A stretch of 20,766 nt of DNA from Apostichopus californicus (GCA_020650975.1 JAIPMN010180457.1:1-20766); one strand, 5' to 3'; counted from the stretch's first letter, positions 10,350 to 20,659 are shown. Translations and numbers: made by a program. The notes: generated by a model not told the origin, from the letters alone.

Positions 10350-10412
10350 ATCTCAAAATGTGTACCATATATCTCAAAATGACGAATTTTTATCTCAAAA
10401 TGACGGCAAGAA
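10350..10412 (+). repeat. 21-bp periodic repeat, 3 degenerate copies
   Basis: The motif atctcaaaatg starts at 10350, 10371 and 10392, exactly 21 bp apart. The last two copies extend to atctcaaaatgacg. A related copy (atctcaaaata) occurs at about 10549, and the reverse complement at 9806-9816. Function unknown. Confidence 0.6.
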
Positions 10413-10560
10413 AGCCCGAGGCCAAAAGCTGTCAAAATTCACCAACTTTATAACATGCTAAAAAAGGTCTATTTGGAAATCATTGATTTGAAAATTGTTC
10501 GGGCCAAGCCCCCGCCCCCACGCCGGTGTCGGTGGATCTGCGAATGTCATCTCAAAATAC

Positions 10561-11780
10561 ACATATGCCTGGTTTCATTACAATGTATGTGTGTTCATGG
10601 AGTTATTTAGTTCACTTTTCTTTTGCTTTTTTCCCATATCCTCGGAACTAGACCAATATATGTAGAAAAAATCTTTCAACTATATTATTATAAAGTTGTG
10701 TAATTTTTCCCCTACGAGAATACCATTTAATTACAGTCAATAAACTTACTACGACCGCCTCTCCCCAGTACAAAACAAAGTATGGCTTAAAGGTTAGAAC
10801 ATGCTTGTCGCATCTATACACAGTACTTGGACTGTAAAAATGTGCATTAACGAAGGATCCTGCATGAAGGGGAGTAAATCCATAGACTGACGTTCCATCT
10901 GCCTTCCCCCTATATTAAGAGACGCTGAATGGCTGTCATCCGCTCACGTTATTGAAACCGGTTAACCGAGAACTTTGCACCGGCTGTATGGGGCGAAATG
11001 TTGGGAAATTTACTTACTAACTTTGGGATCACATCACAAATTATCTTTTGCTTTCAAATTGCGTCTATTAATTTGTAAATATTACAGATAATCATCACGA
11101 CCGTCTAATTGCAATGCGAATGGATGTGGCTTGAGGTTCAAAAAGCATGTTTTAGGGGATGGAAATTAAGGAATCGGAGTATAGCTTTTTTGACCTACGG
11201 TACATCGGAAAATAATTCGGTGCATTTTATACACTAAATTTAGGCTAAGCCTATCAGAACAGGATAAACATCAGCTTTGGTGAACATTCAATTTAAAAAT
11301 TTGCTTGATATGAACTGCAGCTATATCTTTCTTTTTATTCCATTGGTTGTGTGTATATCGACCTCTACCCTACTAACTAATCTATAAGTGACAGCAATGA
11401 GACCTAGTAATGTCCTACTTGACTTCAAATATACATAAAAGTCATATAACAGCTCTTTGGCTTTAGGTTTTATCACAGAAGTGTATGAGCGGAAGCAAGT
11501 GTTTATCTGTTGCATTCAAACATTTTCGAGCAGATGCGTCCCTGGGACGCAGGTTTCAAAATCTTAGTAAAACACTAGTTCGTGAACCGTGATGGTGTTT
11601 GTTCGATATCAGACTACGATATTACGAATATTTTATTTCCTGACTGTCTACTTTTCACCTCATTTAACATGTTTAGTTAGTTGCAACACTGACACTGATA
11701 ATGCTTATCAGACCAGTTGTAAAAGCTGGCGCCTAATGTTTTGATTCGATGATAATCGTAACCTTTGCTTTGATGATGGC
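10561..11780. other. Non-coding stretch, no gene recognised
   Basis: About 1.2 kb without a recognisable protein remnant, RNA gene or repeat. Short open frames on the minus strand near 11321-11515 look random. It ends at the 3' terminus of LINE-B. Confidence 0.5.
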
Positions 11781-12060
11781 GTATAATAATATAAGAATTT
11801 GTAAAGCGCTTTTATCCAGTTAAAAAAACTGCTCAGAAGCGCAGCAGGAGCAAAGTACCCAAAATGGACACAACAGTTATCAAACAAATGGATACGCATT
11901 CATGAATAACAACGTCTTGAGTTCTTTCTGGAAAGTTGACACATGCTGGATTGTTTTCAGATGTAAGGGGAGACTGTTCCAGAGCTGTGGAGCTGATCTA
12001 GCAAAGCAACGTTTCCCATAGATGGAAGTTCGAACAGTATAAATAGATAGCATATTAGGT
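11781..12060 (-). mobile_element. LINE-B, 3' piece: ORF2 C-terminus and 3' UTR (CR1/L2-like), separated from its body by LINE-A
   Basis: Seen on the minus strand: about 57 codons from 12050 to the TGA at 11880-11882 read YGKRCFARSAPQLWNSLP, then HLKTIQHVSTFQKELKTLLF. This is the conserved C-terminal tail of CR1/L2-group ORF2 proteins (family pattern: YG-RAFS-AAP-LWNSLP … FK-LKT-LF). A 3' UTR follows, ending in GCGCTTTACAAATTC and a TTATATTATTATA tail, as in CR1/L2 3' ends. It lacks everything upstream because LINE-A interrupts it. The missing body lies at 14489-16322 on the same strand, and the two junction reading frames are complementary. The upstream piece stops after LRYSVQH, just before the segment found here. 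Confidence 0.8.
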
Positions 12061-12065
12061 CCCTA

Positions 12066-14251
12066 AAAATGTACAATATTTTGTTGATGAGCTGAAAACA
12101 GTTGACTGGTCTTCTGTTATATGTCTGATAATATTGACGAATCGTGGGTAAGTTTCCGGGGTTTATTTACCACTGTTCTTGATTCTGTGGCTCCAGTTAA
12201 GGAAGTTAGGATCAAAAATCAGTCTGATCCCTGGATTTCAGCTGAGATTCTCGAGAGCATCGTGAACGGGACAGTTGGTCACGTAAATCCCGGGGGGATA
12301 ACCACTTATCTGAAAATTACCAAATGTACCGTAAGATGCGCAACAAAGTTCATAATGACATTTGAAACGCCAAACGTCATTACATGATTGAAAAAATAGA
12401 CGAAAACAAAGACTAGCCTAACGAGTTATGGAAACATCTCAAGACTCTTGGCTACCAATCAAAGTCTAATGCATCAACAAATATTGTTTTAGATGTGAAT
12501 GGCGAAAAATGCCATGATAACAAGGATGTTGCTGATCATTTCAATAATTTTTTTACTCATGTCGCATCAGATCTTGTGAATCAACTTCCAAAGCAAGAGT
12601 TTAACTCGTATGATGTGGACTCACCTGTTTTAAAATCAGTATAAGAGTGTTGTTCCAGATTTTTTCCAGCTTCAAGAAATTAATGAGGAATTTTTCCTGA
12701 ATGAGATCCATAGTCTTGACATAAGTAAAAGTACTGGTCTCGATGGTATCCCAGAGCGTTTATTAAAGATGCTGCTGAGGGTATTACAGGCCCCATCACA
12801 CATATTATTAATGCTTCTTTAAGATCTGGTGTTCCTAATGATATGAAAATCGCAAAAGTCATTCCTCTTCATAAAAAGAAGAGTAAGCTTGAAGCTGGGA
12901 ACTATAAACCAGTGAGCATCCTCTCTGTTGTGTCAAAATTCTTAGAGAAAAAGTGAACGATTATCTGGTTAACAATTATCTCATTTACCAATTCCAATCT
13001 GGTTTTAGAGGATCATATTCAACCGACACTTGCCTTATTTATCTGCAAGATCAAATTAGGAAACAAACTGATAATTATACCGGCATGATCATAATGGATA
13101 TACAGAAGGCGTTCGACAGTGTAGACCATCAAATTTTGTGTAATAATCTGTCCGCAATGGCTGTCCATAGTACATCAACTGACTGGTTCCAATCTTATCT
13201 TTCTGGTAGACGGCAAGTTGTTAGCATAAATAGAGTTGAATCTGATCCTGTGACCATCACATGCGGGGTGCCTCAAGGCAGTATATTAGGCCCCATTTTA
13301 TTTCTTTGCTATGTAAATGATAAGCCAAACTCCATCAATTGCTTGCTATTACAATATGCCGATGACAGTGCTTTAATTTACTCTGACAAAGATCCTAATA
13401 ATATTGGCAAAAATCTTTCATCTAACCTGGAGAGTGGCAATAAATGATTCATTGAAAACAAATTGTCGTTACACATGGGTAAGACCGAGTTGATTTTGTT
13501 TGGGACGAAACGTAAACTTGGTCAGTATACTGACTTCTCGATTGTTTGTGATGGTCAACTGATTAAGGCCAAACATTCTGTTGTTTACCTCGGTGTGGAG
13601 TTAAACCAATACCTTGATGGCGAACAAATTGTTCTTGGCATTATTAGTAAAACAAATTCTCGGTTCAAATTCCTCTACAGGCAAGCTAATTATTTTAATC
13701 AAAATGTGAAAAAGCATCTGTACAGCCCTTTTTCTTTGTCTGTTCGATTATTCCATCTCATCTTGGTATGGAGGAACCACGCTCGTAGATTACAATGTGT
13801 CCAGAACAAAGTTATCAGATTCATTCTGGGTAACGATTTTTGTTATCACATTAACCATGCTGACTTCAAAACTCTTGGTGTTTTGAAAATCAACACTAGG
13901 GCTGAACAGCTTCGTCTGAATCATGTTTTTAATGTTTTCCATGGTACCTCTCCAGTTTATATGAGGGAGAGCTTTCCTAGAGTAAATAGTGTTCATAGCC
14001 ATAACACAAGAGGTAGCATTTTTAATTTTCAACTTCCCAAAATTAATACGCACAGTGCTGGGTCTTTTTATTACAATGCAATTAAAAACTGGAACAGGCT
14101 AACTGAAAACATAAAATCCATCCTGCTGAAATACAAATTTAGAAAAGATGCCAAAGCCTTCCTTTTAAATCAACATGAATGTCTAGCTTGTAAATATCTT
14201 TCTTGCTTTTTTATTTGTATTTATTTTACAGTGTTCGTATGCATGTTTTAG
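12066..14251 (+). pseudogene. LINE-A ORF2 remnant: reverse transcriptase and C-terminal region
   Basis: Would copy element RNA into DNA at a nicked target. RT motifs are legible: GLDGIP near 12740; YKPVSILSVVSKFLE near 12903; motif A MDIQKAFDSVDH near 13096; motif B GVPQGSILGPILF near 13265; motif C QYADDSALIY near 13352, with the two catalytic Asp; KLSLHMGKTELILFG near 13463; YLGVELNQ near 13590. The conserved tail ends near 14190 (NWNRLTENIKS…KDAKAFLL). Breaks: frameshifts near 12120, 12258, 12645, 12757 and 12950; stops near 12366 and 12409; and an in-frame TGA at 13445-13447 between two frames that are otherwise continuous. Between about 13735 and 13775 a neighbouring frame carries FDYSISSWYGG, so a compensating indel pair lies there. 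The endonuclease domain is missing. CR1-group placement is from motif spacing; the exact clade is uncertain. Confidence 0.85.
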
Positions 14252-14444
14252 ATGTTTTAATAGTATATTTCTTATCTTTTGTATTTTTAAGGTAATAAGG
14301 ACCTCTTTGGAAATAAGCTTTTAGCTTAAAGGGTAATACCTTTGGCATGTTATTTTCTTTTTGATGCATTTAAGTATATTCCCATCTTGTATTTTAAATG
14401 TTTCTCTATATGTGCAATTTTTTGTATGTAGATGAAAAATGTTA

Positions 14445-14488
14445 ATTTGCTGAATAAAATAAAATAAAATCAAAAAAATCAAATCAAA
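14445..14488 (+). repeat. A-rich 3' tail of LINE-A
   Basis: gaataaaataaaataaaatc followed by aaatc repeats. It contains overlapping AATAAA signals and marks the 3' terminus of LINE-A, directly abutting LINE-B coding sequence at about 14489. Confidence 0.75.
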
Positions 14489-16322
14489 TGTTGTACGCTA
14501 TAACGAAGCACCCTGCTAGGTCTGTATTCTTGGAGAAGCTCTTGTAGGTTAAAGTTCTTGCTTTGAACACAAGGACAAGGTTTTTATAATTGATTCTGTC
14601 TGCACATCTAAGCCAGTGAAGATCTTTAAGAATTGGTGTTATAAGTTGGTGTTTTTTTACTTTTGTTACAAGTCTAGCAGCACAGTTCTGAACACGTTGA
14701 AGCTTATTAAGAAGATGTTTAGATAATCCAACGAGGAGAGCATTGTAATAGTCAAGATGTGACAGAACACACGCTCCACCAAAGGGGCAGTTGTTTTGGA
14801 GTTAATAAACTGTCGAATCCTCAAAATGTTCCTGATGTTGTGGAATGCTCTCTGACATACTTTTGCAATATGGACGTCAGCACTTAAAGACGAATCAAAC
14901 ACAACTCCCAAGTTGCGAGCTTGCTGACTTGGTTCGATTACACATTCTCCGATCTCAAACGATGGAATTAACAACTTGGCTTGAGTTGATTTTGAAGAGA
15001 TGACCAACAGTTCTGTCTTCTCACTATTCAGTTTAAGAAAATTTAAAGTCATCCATGATTTGATATCATCGACGCATTCTTCATTAAACTGAAAGTGTTC
15101 TCAATTGAGGTGGAATCTTGTGGTTTGAAAGAAAGATACAGCTGTGTATCATCCGCATAAAGATGGTATGAAAGAATGTGCGCACGAGCAATATCTCCAA
15201 GAGGTGAAGTATAGATAGTAAAGAACACTGGTCCCAGGACAGAGCCTTGGGGAACCCCATATTGCAGGTGAACTTTTTGTGATGTACTATCATTAATTTT
15301 TACAGACTGAAACCGTAAAGATAATTAAGACTGTAGCCAAGCAAGTGCATTTCCTGCGATGCCGAATCTAAGTCGAAGGATTCTTAAGAGTGTCGGTTGG
15401 TCGATAGTGTCAAACGCTGCTGATAGGTCTAAAAGACAAAGGATTGCTGCTCCTTGTGAATCAACTGACTGAAGAAGGTAATTTTGTACACGAACATGAG
15501 CGGTTTCTGTACTATGTCCGTGGCGGTAAGCGGACTGCATCACTTCAGCATTTACTGTAGCATTCAGATGGTCAGAAAGTCTTTTAACTATGACTCTCTC
15601 AAGAACTTTAGAGAGGAAGGACAAATTGGAAACAGGCCTTTAGTTCTTCAACACAGTGGCCTCCAACTGAGGTTTCTTGATCAGGTGTGTGACTAGTGCA
15701 TACTTCAGTGCAGGAGGTACAACTGCTTGATCTAGAGATGCATTGACAATATCAGTTATAATGGGAACTATTTCGCTGATAGATTCTTTTAGGAGCCATG
15801 TTGGTAGAGGGTCGATGGAGCATGACTTTTTTGGACTATTCATGACCACCTTGCTGACTTCCCCTGTGTCACTAGTGGGGAAGATTTCAAATGAAGTGTA
15901 GATATCTTTGGATCCACATTTGTATTTGCTTCAACTTGACACGATGTTGCAAGACTTGACCGAATCAGACTGATCTTTTAAATAAAGAATGTCGAGAATA
16001 ATTCAGCAATATCATGATCTGACTTCCCTGGTGGTAAAGGACGATTCTCTGTCCTGTACATGAGTTGGTAAGAAATTTGGTATACTTCCTTCTGATCTTT
16101 CGCATTTTCAATGATGTTGTAGAAATACGCCTTTTTTCTTGGATAACTAGGAAGTTTACATTGTTTCTTGCTAAACAGTGCATTTGCTTATGTATTTCCA
16201 GATTACTTGAACGCATTTTCCTTTCAAGGTGGCGACGTTGTTGTTTGGCTTTGTGGATATTGTCATTGTACCATGGCTCTCTGTTATGTACTGTGACCAA
16301 CCTGGACTTTTCAGGGGCATGA
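14489..16322 (-). pseudogene. LINE-B ORF2 body: CR1/L2-like reverse transcriptase, broken
   Basis: Read from 16322 downwards: HAPEKSRLVTV … REPWYND (post-endonuclease linker), LERKMR, then in a shifted frame FYNIIENAKDQKEVYQ; KKSCSIDPLPTWLLKE near 15820; LSFLSKVLERVIVKRL near 15625; SAYRHGHSTETA near 15525; motif A LLDLSAAFDTID near 15435; TAA at 15325-15327; motif B YGVPQGSVLGPVFF near 15260; motif C YADDTQLY near 15155; LNFLKLNSEKTELLVIS near 15050; RVQNCAARLVT near 14690; ILKDLHWL near 14630; then LLQEYRPSRVLRYS near 14520. It stops where LINE-A begins. Breaks: frameshifts near 16128, 15088, 14755 and 14545, plus the TAA. A 210-base open frame across motifs B and C is in the wrong frame and is not the protein. 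5'-truncated near 16322, so no endonuclease domain. Confidence 0.85.
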
Positions 16323-16375
16323 TAAATGTGTGTGATATGATATATGTGCGATATGATATCTGTGTGTGTGTGCGT
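16323..16375. repeat. Imperfect gatat / GT-rich microsatellite
   Basis: Repeats of gtgatatgatat and tgtgtgtgtgtgcg lie directly at the 5' truncation point of LINE-B. It may have expanded from the insertion junction. Confidence 0.6.
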
Positions 16376-16379
16376 TTGT

Positions 16380-16970
16380 GACGCCCAGCTTGTAAACATG
16401 ATATCTGAAGAATGGAGGCAGGTCAAATTTCATATTTGGTGTGTAGAAAAACCTCATCGAGTGCAAGAAGCCCATTGTTTTTCTCTTTGTGGAGGTTATT
16501 TGGGGCCAACAGATGTCAAATTTTGTAAACCTTGTAAAACGATATCTCAAGAAGGTAAGCCTGGACAGATCTCATACTTGGTTGAAAATGTATAACATCG
16601 AGTAAAAGAAGACTATTGATTTTGATGGAGGTCAAGGGTCATTTGGGGACAACATGTCAAAATGTAAGCCTTGTAAACATGATATTGCAAAAAGAAAACC
16701 TTGGACAGAACTCATATTTGGTTTGCAGATGTACCATATCAAATTTAAGGAGCATATTATTGCTTTTGGTGGAGGTCAAAGGTTATTTGAAGTCAGCAAA
16801 CGCTAGTATTGCTTCACTCCCCTTTTACCTGTCTCTCTACATTAACGCACCTTCCTAAACATAATATCGCAAGGGATCAAATCAGTATAACAGTCTCATC
16901 TTAGGTTGCATACGTTGCCTCGACAGATGAAGTGCATGCATATTCTGGAAATCTCAGAGTCAACACTAAA
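16380..16970 (+). repeat. Degenerate tandem array, ~136-144-bp unit, about 4 copies
   Basis: The motif ggaggtcaa(a)ggt(t/c)atttg recurs at 16491, 16627 and 16771. The motif gtaaaccttgtaaa-c-gatatctcaagaa recurs near 16390, 16526, 16661 and, weakly, 16853, and is followed by a ggacagatctcata(c/t)ttggtt segment. The last weak copy runs into the 3' end of the polymerase open frame (to about 16970). Satellite-like and unrelated in sequence to the 146-bp array of the palindrome. No coding role seen. Confidence 0.7.
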
Positions 16971-19900
16971 CAAATAATTGTGACAAGGTTGTACCATATT
17001 AAAATCTTGTGCCTGCCGGGATGTGCCGTTATCAATCTTTATGTGGATCTTCTGATCATAGGCACCAGGGACCTTTTCTACAAATTGAGGTAAGGGTTGG
17101 GTCTGTGCCATGTTCCATTTAACAGGAATTCGACGCAAGCCTATTCGCTTCTCAGTACAATTCATTGCGTGACGTATTTTTACGTCACTTACATTGGCCT
17201 TCCATTCTAACCACTCGAAACTTATTGGTCTAGTTCGTGAGGGCTTAAACTCGTTATCTGATTTGCGCCTTGTAAAACTTCCAGTAGGCATATCCTGCAT
17301 GATCGCCCAAAGATACAGTGCATTAGCATCATAACCGATAATTTTTTGGCAGACATGACTTGGGTTGTTACGAATAAATGTTTTTCCCTTTTCTTGATGT
17401 CTGTTAAAGATGATTGAAGGGCCACCAACTAAACTTTCACGAAACGTGCAATACAAATCCTTATTTTGTTCATTAATTAATTGAAACGTTGGGTTGTTTG
17501 AAACCTTAAATAAATGTTTAATTGTTAGCCCAGGAACTGATATCCCATCCTTAAAAGCATCAATACCCCGTTCCTTGTAGAACTCCGTCATCTTTTGTAA
17601 CGCTTCAACGAAGGGTTCTACATCACGGTTGTTGTACCATACAAGAAAATCTCGCATGGTTTTCATTTTTTCATTTTTTCCATACATTTTGACATACTAC
17701 ATAATCCTCCACCGAGATATTATTTTGTTTTAAATCGCTGTATAAAGCTTCATACGGTGGTAGCTGAGGGTAATCAAGTTACTCTAAAGAAAACCATTCA
17801 AATGGGAAGAAGCCCTTTGTTTGTGAACATTCAAACGCCTTTAAGAAAGCATCATAGCTAAACCCAGGAGCGAGATAATTTGTAATGCCAAGAAAGATAA
17901 GATTATCTGTGCGCAGACACATGTAGTTATTGTTTCGCTTAATTACAGTTAATAGGATCATTCTTGATGAGATAAGGAAAGAAGAATTCTTTAATCAGGT
18001 TAATATCATAACTACCGGAATTGAATCCCAACACGGAAATTTCTGATATCCAAGACGTTAAAGAATCAAGAAGACTTTTAAGGTAATGCTGTTTGGGTCG
18101 CCCCTTACTCTTATATTTATCTTGAATTAAGTGCCATTCATCCTGATCTTGCTCAATTTTTATCTTCTACGGAACATATAAAATCACTAAATGTTTCCTG
18201 TAACAATGCCTGACTATTGTCTGCGATTCGGGATAGATAATCAACTACATCCTGAATCAACTCGTGTGGCCCTTCATTTGAAATAAAACAACGCGGTCGA
18301 AGAAACCCCGGAACATTGCTACAAACACTTGCACTTGAAGGAACATGTTTAGCCTCCCATGTCAGTTTATCAGTTGCTCTAAAACCCTCCACCTGAGATT
18401 CAAAGTAACCCTCGAAATCGAACACAGCTCTGTATGGATGGTAACGTAATTTCTCTGGTACATCGAAACCTTCGTCTTCTAATTGCTCAAAATTGTTCTC
18501 TGTAATTGGAAAACTCCATCAGGGAACTTGTGTTTTGAACCTTTACCCTCACATTTCATTTCATGTCTGATAAGAGCTTTGCTATCTTTCCATAGTTTCT
18601 GACATTTACGGCACATGTACGTTTTAGTATACATTTTGATATCAGAAATAAACGAAAAATGATTACCAATTAAGTTAACATACATTGTATCGTTAAATAA
18701 TTCTAAGGAACGCCTTACCAAATGTGCTACTTGAATAATACTGGAGTTGCCAAGGAGATCTACCGTTGAATCACCACTATCTATTTCCTGTTTGTTAAAT
18801 TCATAGACAACGATATTCACATTAAAGTTGTCTTCGAACCGAGTGAGGTCTTTCATCCGTATCCCGTCAAAACTTCTCGGTCCCTGGCCGTGTGAGTAAA
18901 GTCGATACATTCTATGGGTTTCCTTTTCCAGGGAATTTGGATTAGATCCACGAAATAGCGCCAGACATCTGAACAAGCACAAGTTATCATGGTATGGTTC
19001 ACCAGTTTGAAGATTCTTCTCGAGGGTAACAATAGCTTTGTTGTTCTTCACAAAGTCCGGAACTTCAATTGTAACACATCCGATCGGGTGGTCAAGTACC
19101 TTATACACAAAGAATGTTACATTAGTAACTGTTTCTACCACCCATTTCGAAGTTGGTCTTTGTAACCGTGCATGTTTGAGTAGGTCCTGTGCAAGAAGAG
19201 CTTCGGTGAATTGTTCAAGTGTCAACTTATTTGTGATCTGGAAGGGTTCTTTGAACAGTTTGGAATTATTCGAAGCGTAGTAATAACGAAATTCAAACGT
19301 TTCGATATTACGAAGAAAGAATCCTAATCTAACATTTATCTTGAATACATATTTTTGATCATCAAAAATCATGTCTGTTTGACGGATCAATTCTTCCCGA
19401 GAAGTTTTGCTCAAGCGATAGTTGTATACATCCCTGAGTTTATTTTTTCTTCGGAATTTAGTGCGAATAGCGTTCCAATGTTTTTTATACAACCGCAAAA
19501 CATCTTCAGGTGAGCAATCATTCTTTTCTGGAATATGAAAGGTAGAGACAAATTCGTCAACGTTGGTGGGTACTTCTACTGAACCTCGACATGCCACAGA
19601 GTTAGATGCTACTGAGGTTTTCAATCGCTTTAATGATTGTGATCTAACTTGATCACCACTTTCAGCCTTTCGTTTTCCGCCAATAGTTTCCGGAATGATA
19701 GTATCTGTACCATTTGCATCTCGCCCTGTTACCGAGGTAGACGGGCTTAGTGCTGGAGCAACATCCTTTGGTATAGAAACTGTACTAGTACCATTTGTTG
19801 TTACGGTGTCCTCCGTGGTTACGGTTGCCTCCGTGGCATGACACTTCAGGTGGCGAAGGAGGTTATCCTTTCGAGAATATTGTTTAAAACAAATTCTACA

Positions 19901-19999
19901 TTGTAAGTTTGCCCCTTTCGAATGAAGAGTTTCAATATGGCCTTTTAATGCATCTTGACGAGCGAGAACCTTTCCACATGTTTTACACTGATACGCCAT
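16896..19999 (-). pseudogene. Protein-primed-type family B DNA polymerase pseudogene with N-terminal zinc fingers (Polinton/Maverick-like)
   Basis: Would replicate a linear element genome. The start is taken at the ATG at 19999, which gives 506 open codons to 18479; residues are numbered from 16 codons upstream, so this Met is 16. Fingers: C20-C23-H36-H41 and C49-C52-H65-H69. A Ser/Thr-rich linker (70-160) follows. Residues 350-465 look OTU-like (DNLC with Cys356, NHFSF with His462). A C2HC finger is at C478-C481-H494-C498. Further downstream: Exo I FDFEGYF near 18419; Exo II FNSGSYDIN near 18025; Exo III YNNRD near 17636; motif A GYDANALYLWA near 17330. Motifs B and C are absent and family similarity fades near 17120; the frame runs on to 16896 in array-derived sequence. 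Breaks: frameshifts near 18510, 18160, 17950 and 17690 and a TAA at 17779-17781. The polymerase family is secure; the Polinton assignment is inference, since no integrase, protease, ATPase or capsid gene is in view. Confidence 0.75.
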
Positions 20000-20044
20000 T
20001 GTGCTGCCTGGCGGGAATGATAACCTTCCTCTTTCCAGACTCAA

Positions 20045-20600
20045 TAGTAAATGAAAAAATTTGGGGACAATACAATGACTACAAGAGCTTGAATCAAGTG
20101 TAACGGTTCATTGACCAACAGTGCCGGTTACGTAATACCCTCCGCGATAAACAAGTCTGAACATGTTAACTTCTAAGCGGGTCGGTAATTCAGGCTACCG
20201 ACATTTATTTCACAAGATGGAGAGACTATCTATATACTCACGATGCCGACTGTCAAGAGCTACGTATTTGTATCGTTTGCTGTCTTTCTTTTACCTTCAT
20301 TTGTCAACAAGGTTACCAGATATGTATAGTAAGCTAGAGAACGTTTAAACTATTCCTTAAATAACAACAACAAAAACACTATGTTACGGTCGTAGAAAAT
20401 ATATGAAATAACCTTTTTCGGGTACAAACGCCGCTACAGTTAGTATAAAAGCTCGTTTAATCAGAAAATGAGTGACTCAAAGAGCAAATGAGCACACTGT
20501 GAACAATGCAGAGAGTGAGTGCACATATCGTAAGCAATTTTGATGAGTAATGAGTATGTACTCATGCTATAAGTGAATATAAAATAAAGCAATTTAAATG
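20045..20600. other. Non-coding stretch upstream of the polymerase pseudogene
   Basis: No gene recognised. The interval separates an 18-bp inverted pair (20094-20111 and 20601-20618). The minus-strand frame of the polymerase stays open upstream of its ATG to a TGA near 20110 but adds no recognisable domain. Confidence 0.5.
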
Positions 20601-20639
20601 ATGAACCGTTACACTTGAACATGTGGAAAGGTTCTCGCT
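20601..20639 (+). repeat. Inverted, internally deleted copy of the polymerase gene start
   Basis: Positions 20601-20618 (ATGAACCGTTACACTTGA) are the exact reverse complement of 20094-20111. The next 21 bp (20619-20639) are the exact reverse complement of 19961-19981, which encode the CGKVLA part of the first zinc finger. The 112 bp between those two segments in the gene (19982-20093) are missing here. No longer similarity is seen on either side. Confidence 0.8.
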
Positions 20640-20659
20640 GTTTTATGAACACATCACCG

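Larger units (their letters stand above)
9756..10560. mobile_element. Possible old non-autonomous DNA element(s) with G-rich borders
   Basis: The left border reads ATGGGCGTCAATCAT then a run of about 11 G, then CAGGGGGACATGTCCCC. On the minus strand the right border near 10500-10540 reads ACCGGCGTGGGGGCGGGGGC. Both have GGCGT followed by G-runs pointing inwards, as degenerate terminal repeats would. A 13-bp exact inverted pair (cacattttgagat at 9804-9816, atctcaaaatgtg at 10350-10362) lies inside. No coding capacity and no target duplication were seen. This may be two adjacent elements rather than one. Confidence 0.25.
12062..14488 (+). mobile_element. LINE-A: 5'-truncated CR1-group non-LTR retrotransposon inserted into LINE-B
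   Basis: Begins inside ORF2 coding sequence (VDELKTVDWSSVI on the plus strand near 12085-12120) and ends in an A-rich tail of AATAAA / AAATC repeats at about 14445-14488. Both flanks are LINE-B sequence on the opposite strand, so this is an insertion into LINE-B. No exact target duplication is obvious at the junctions near 12060 and 14489. The 5' truncation is the usual outcome of target-primed reverse transcription. It is a different family from LINE-B, judged by RT sequence and 3' tail. Confidence 0.85.

Noticed and set aside
10057..10377. 106-codon open frame on the minus strand
   Set aside because: Spans the tRNA-like and 21-bp repeat sequences and shows no domain. Probably chance.
15084..15293. 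69-codon open frame on the minus strand in LINE-B
   Set aside because: It is out of frame. The neighbouring frame over the same bases gives GVPQGSVLGP and YADDTQLY, the real RT motifs B and C.
16065..16595. Overlapping open frames on both strands around the LINE-B 5' end
   Set aside because: They are antisense to LINE-B ORF2 or cross the microsatellite and satellite array. Only the minus-strand LINE-B reading has family support.
19038..19280. 80-codon plus-strand open frame inside the polymerase gene
   Set aside because: Antisense shadow of the polymerase N-terminal region.
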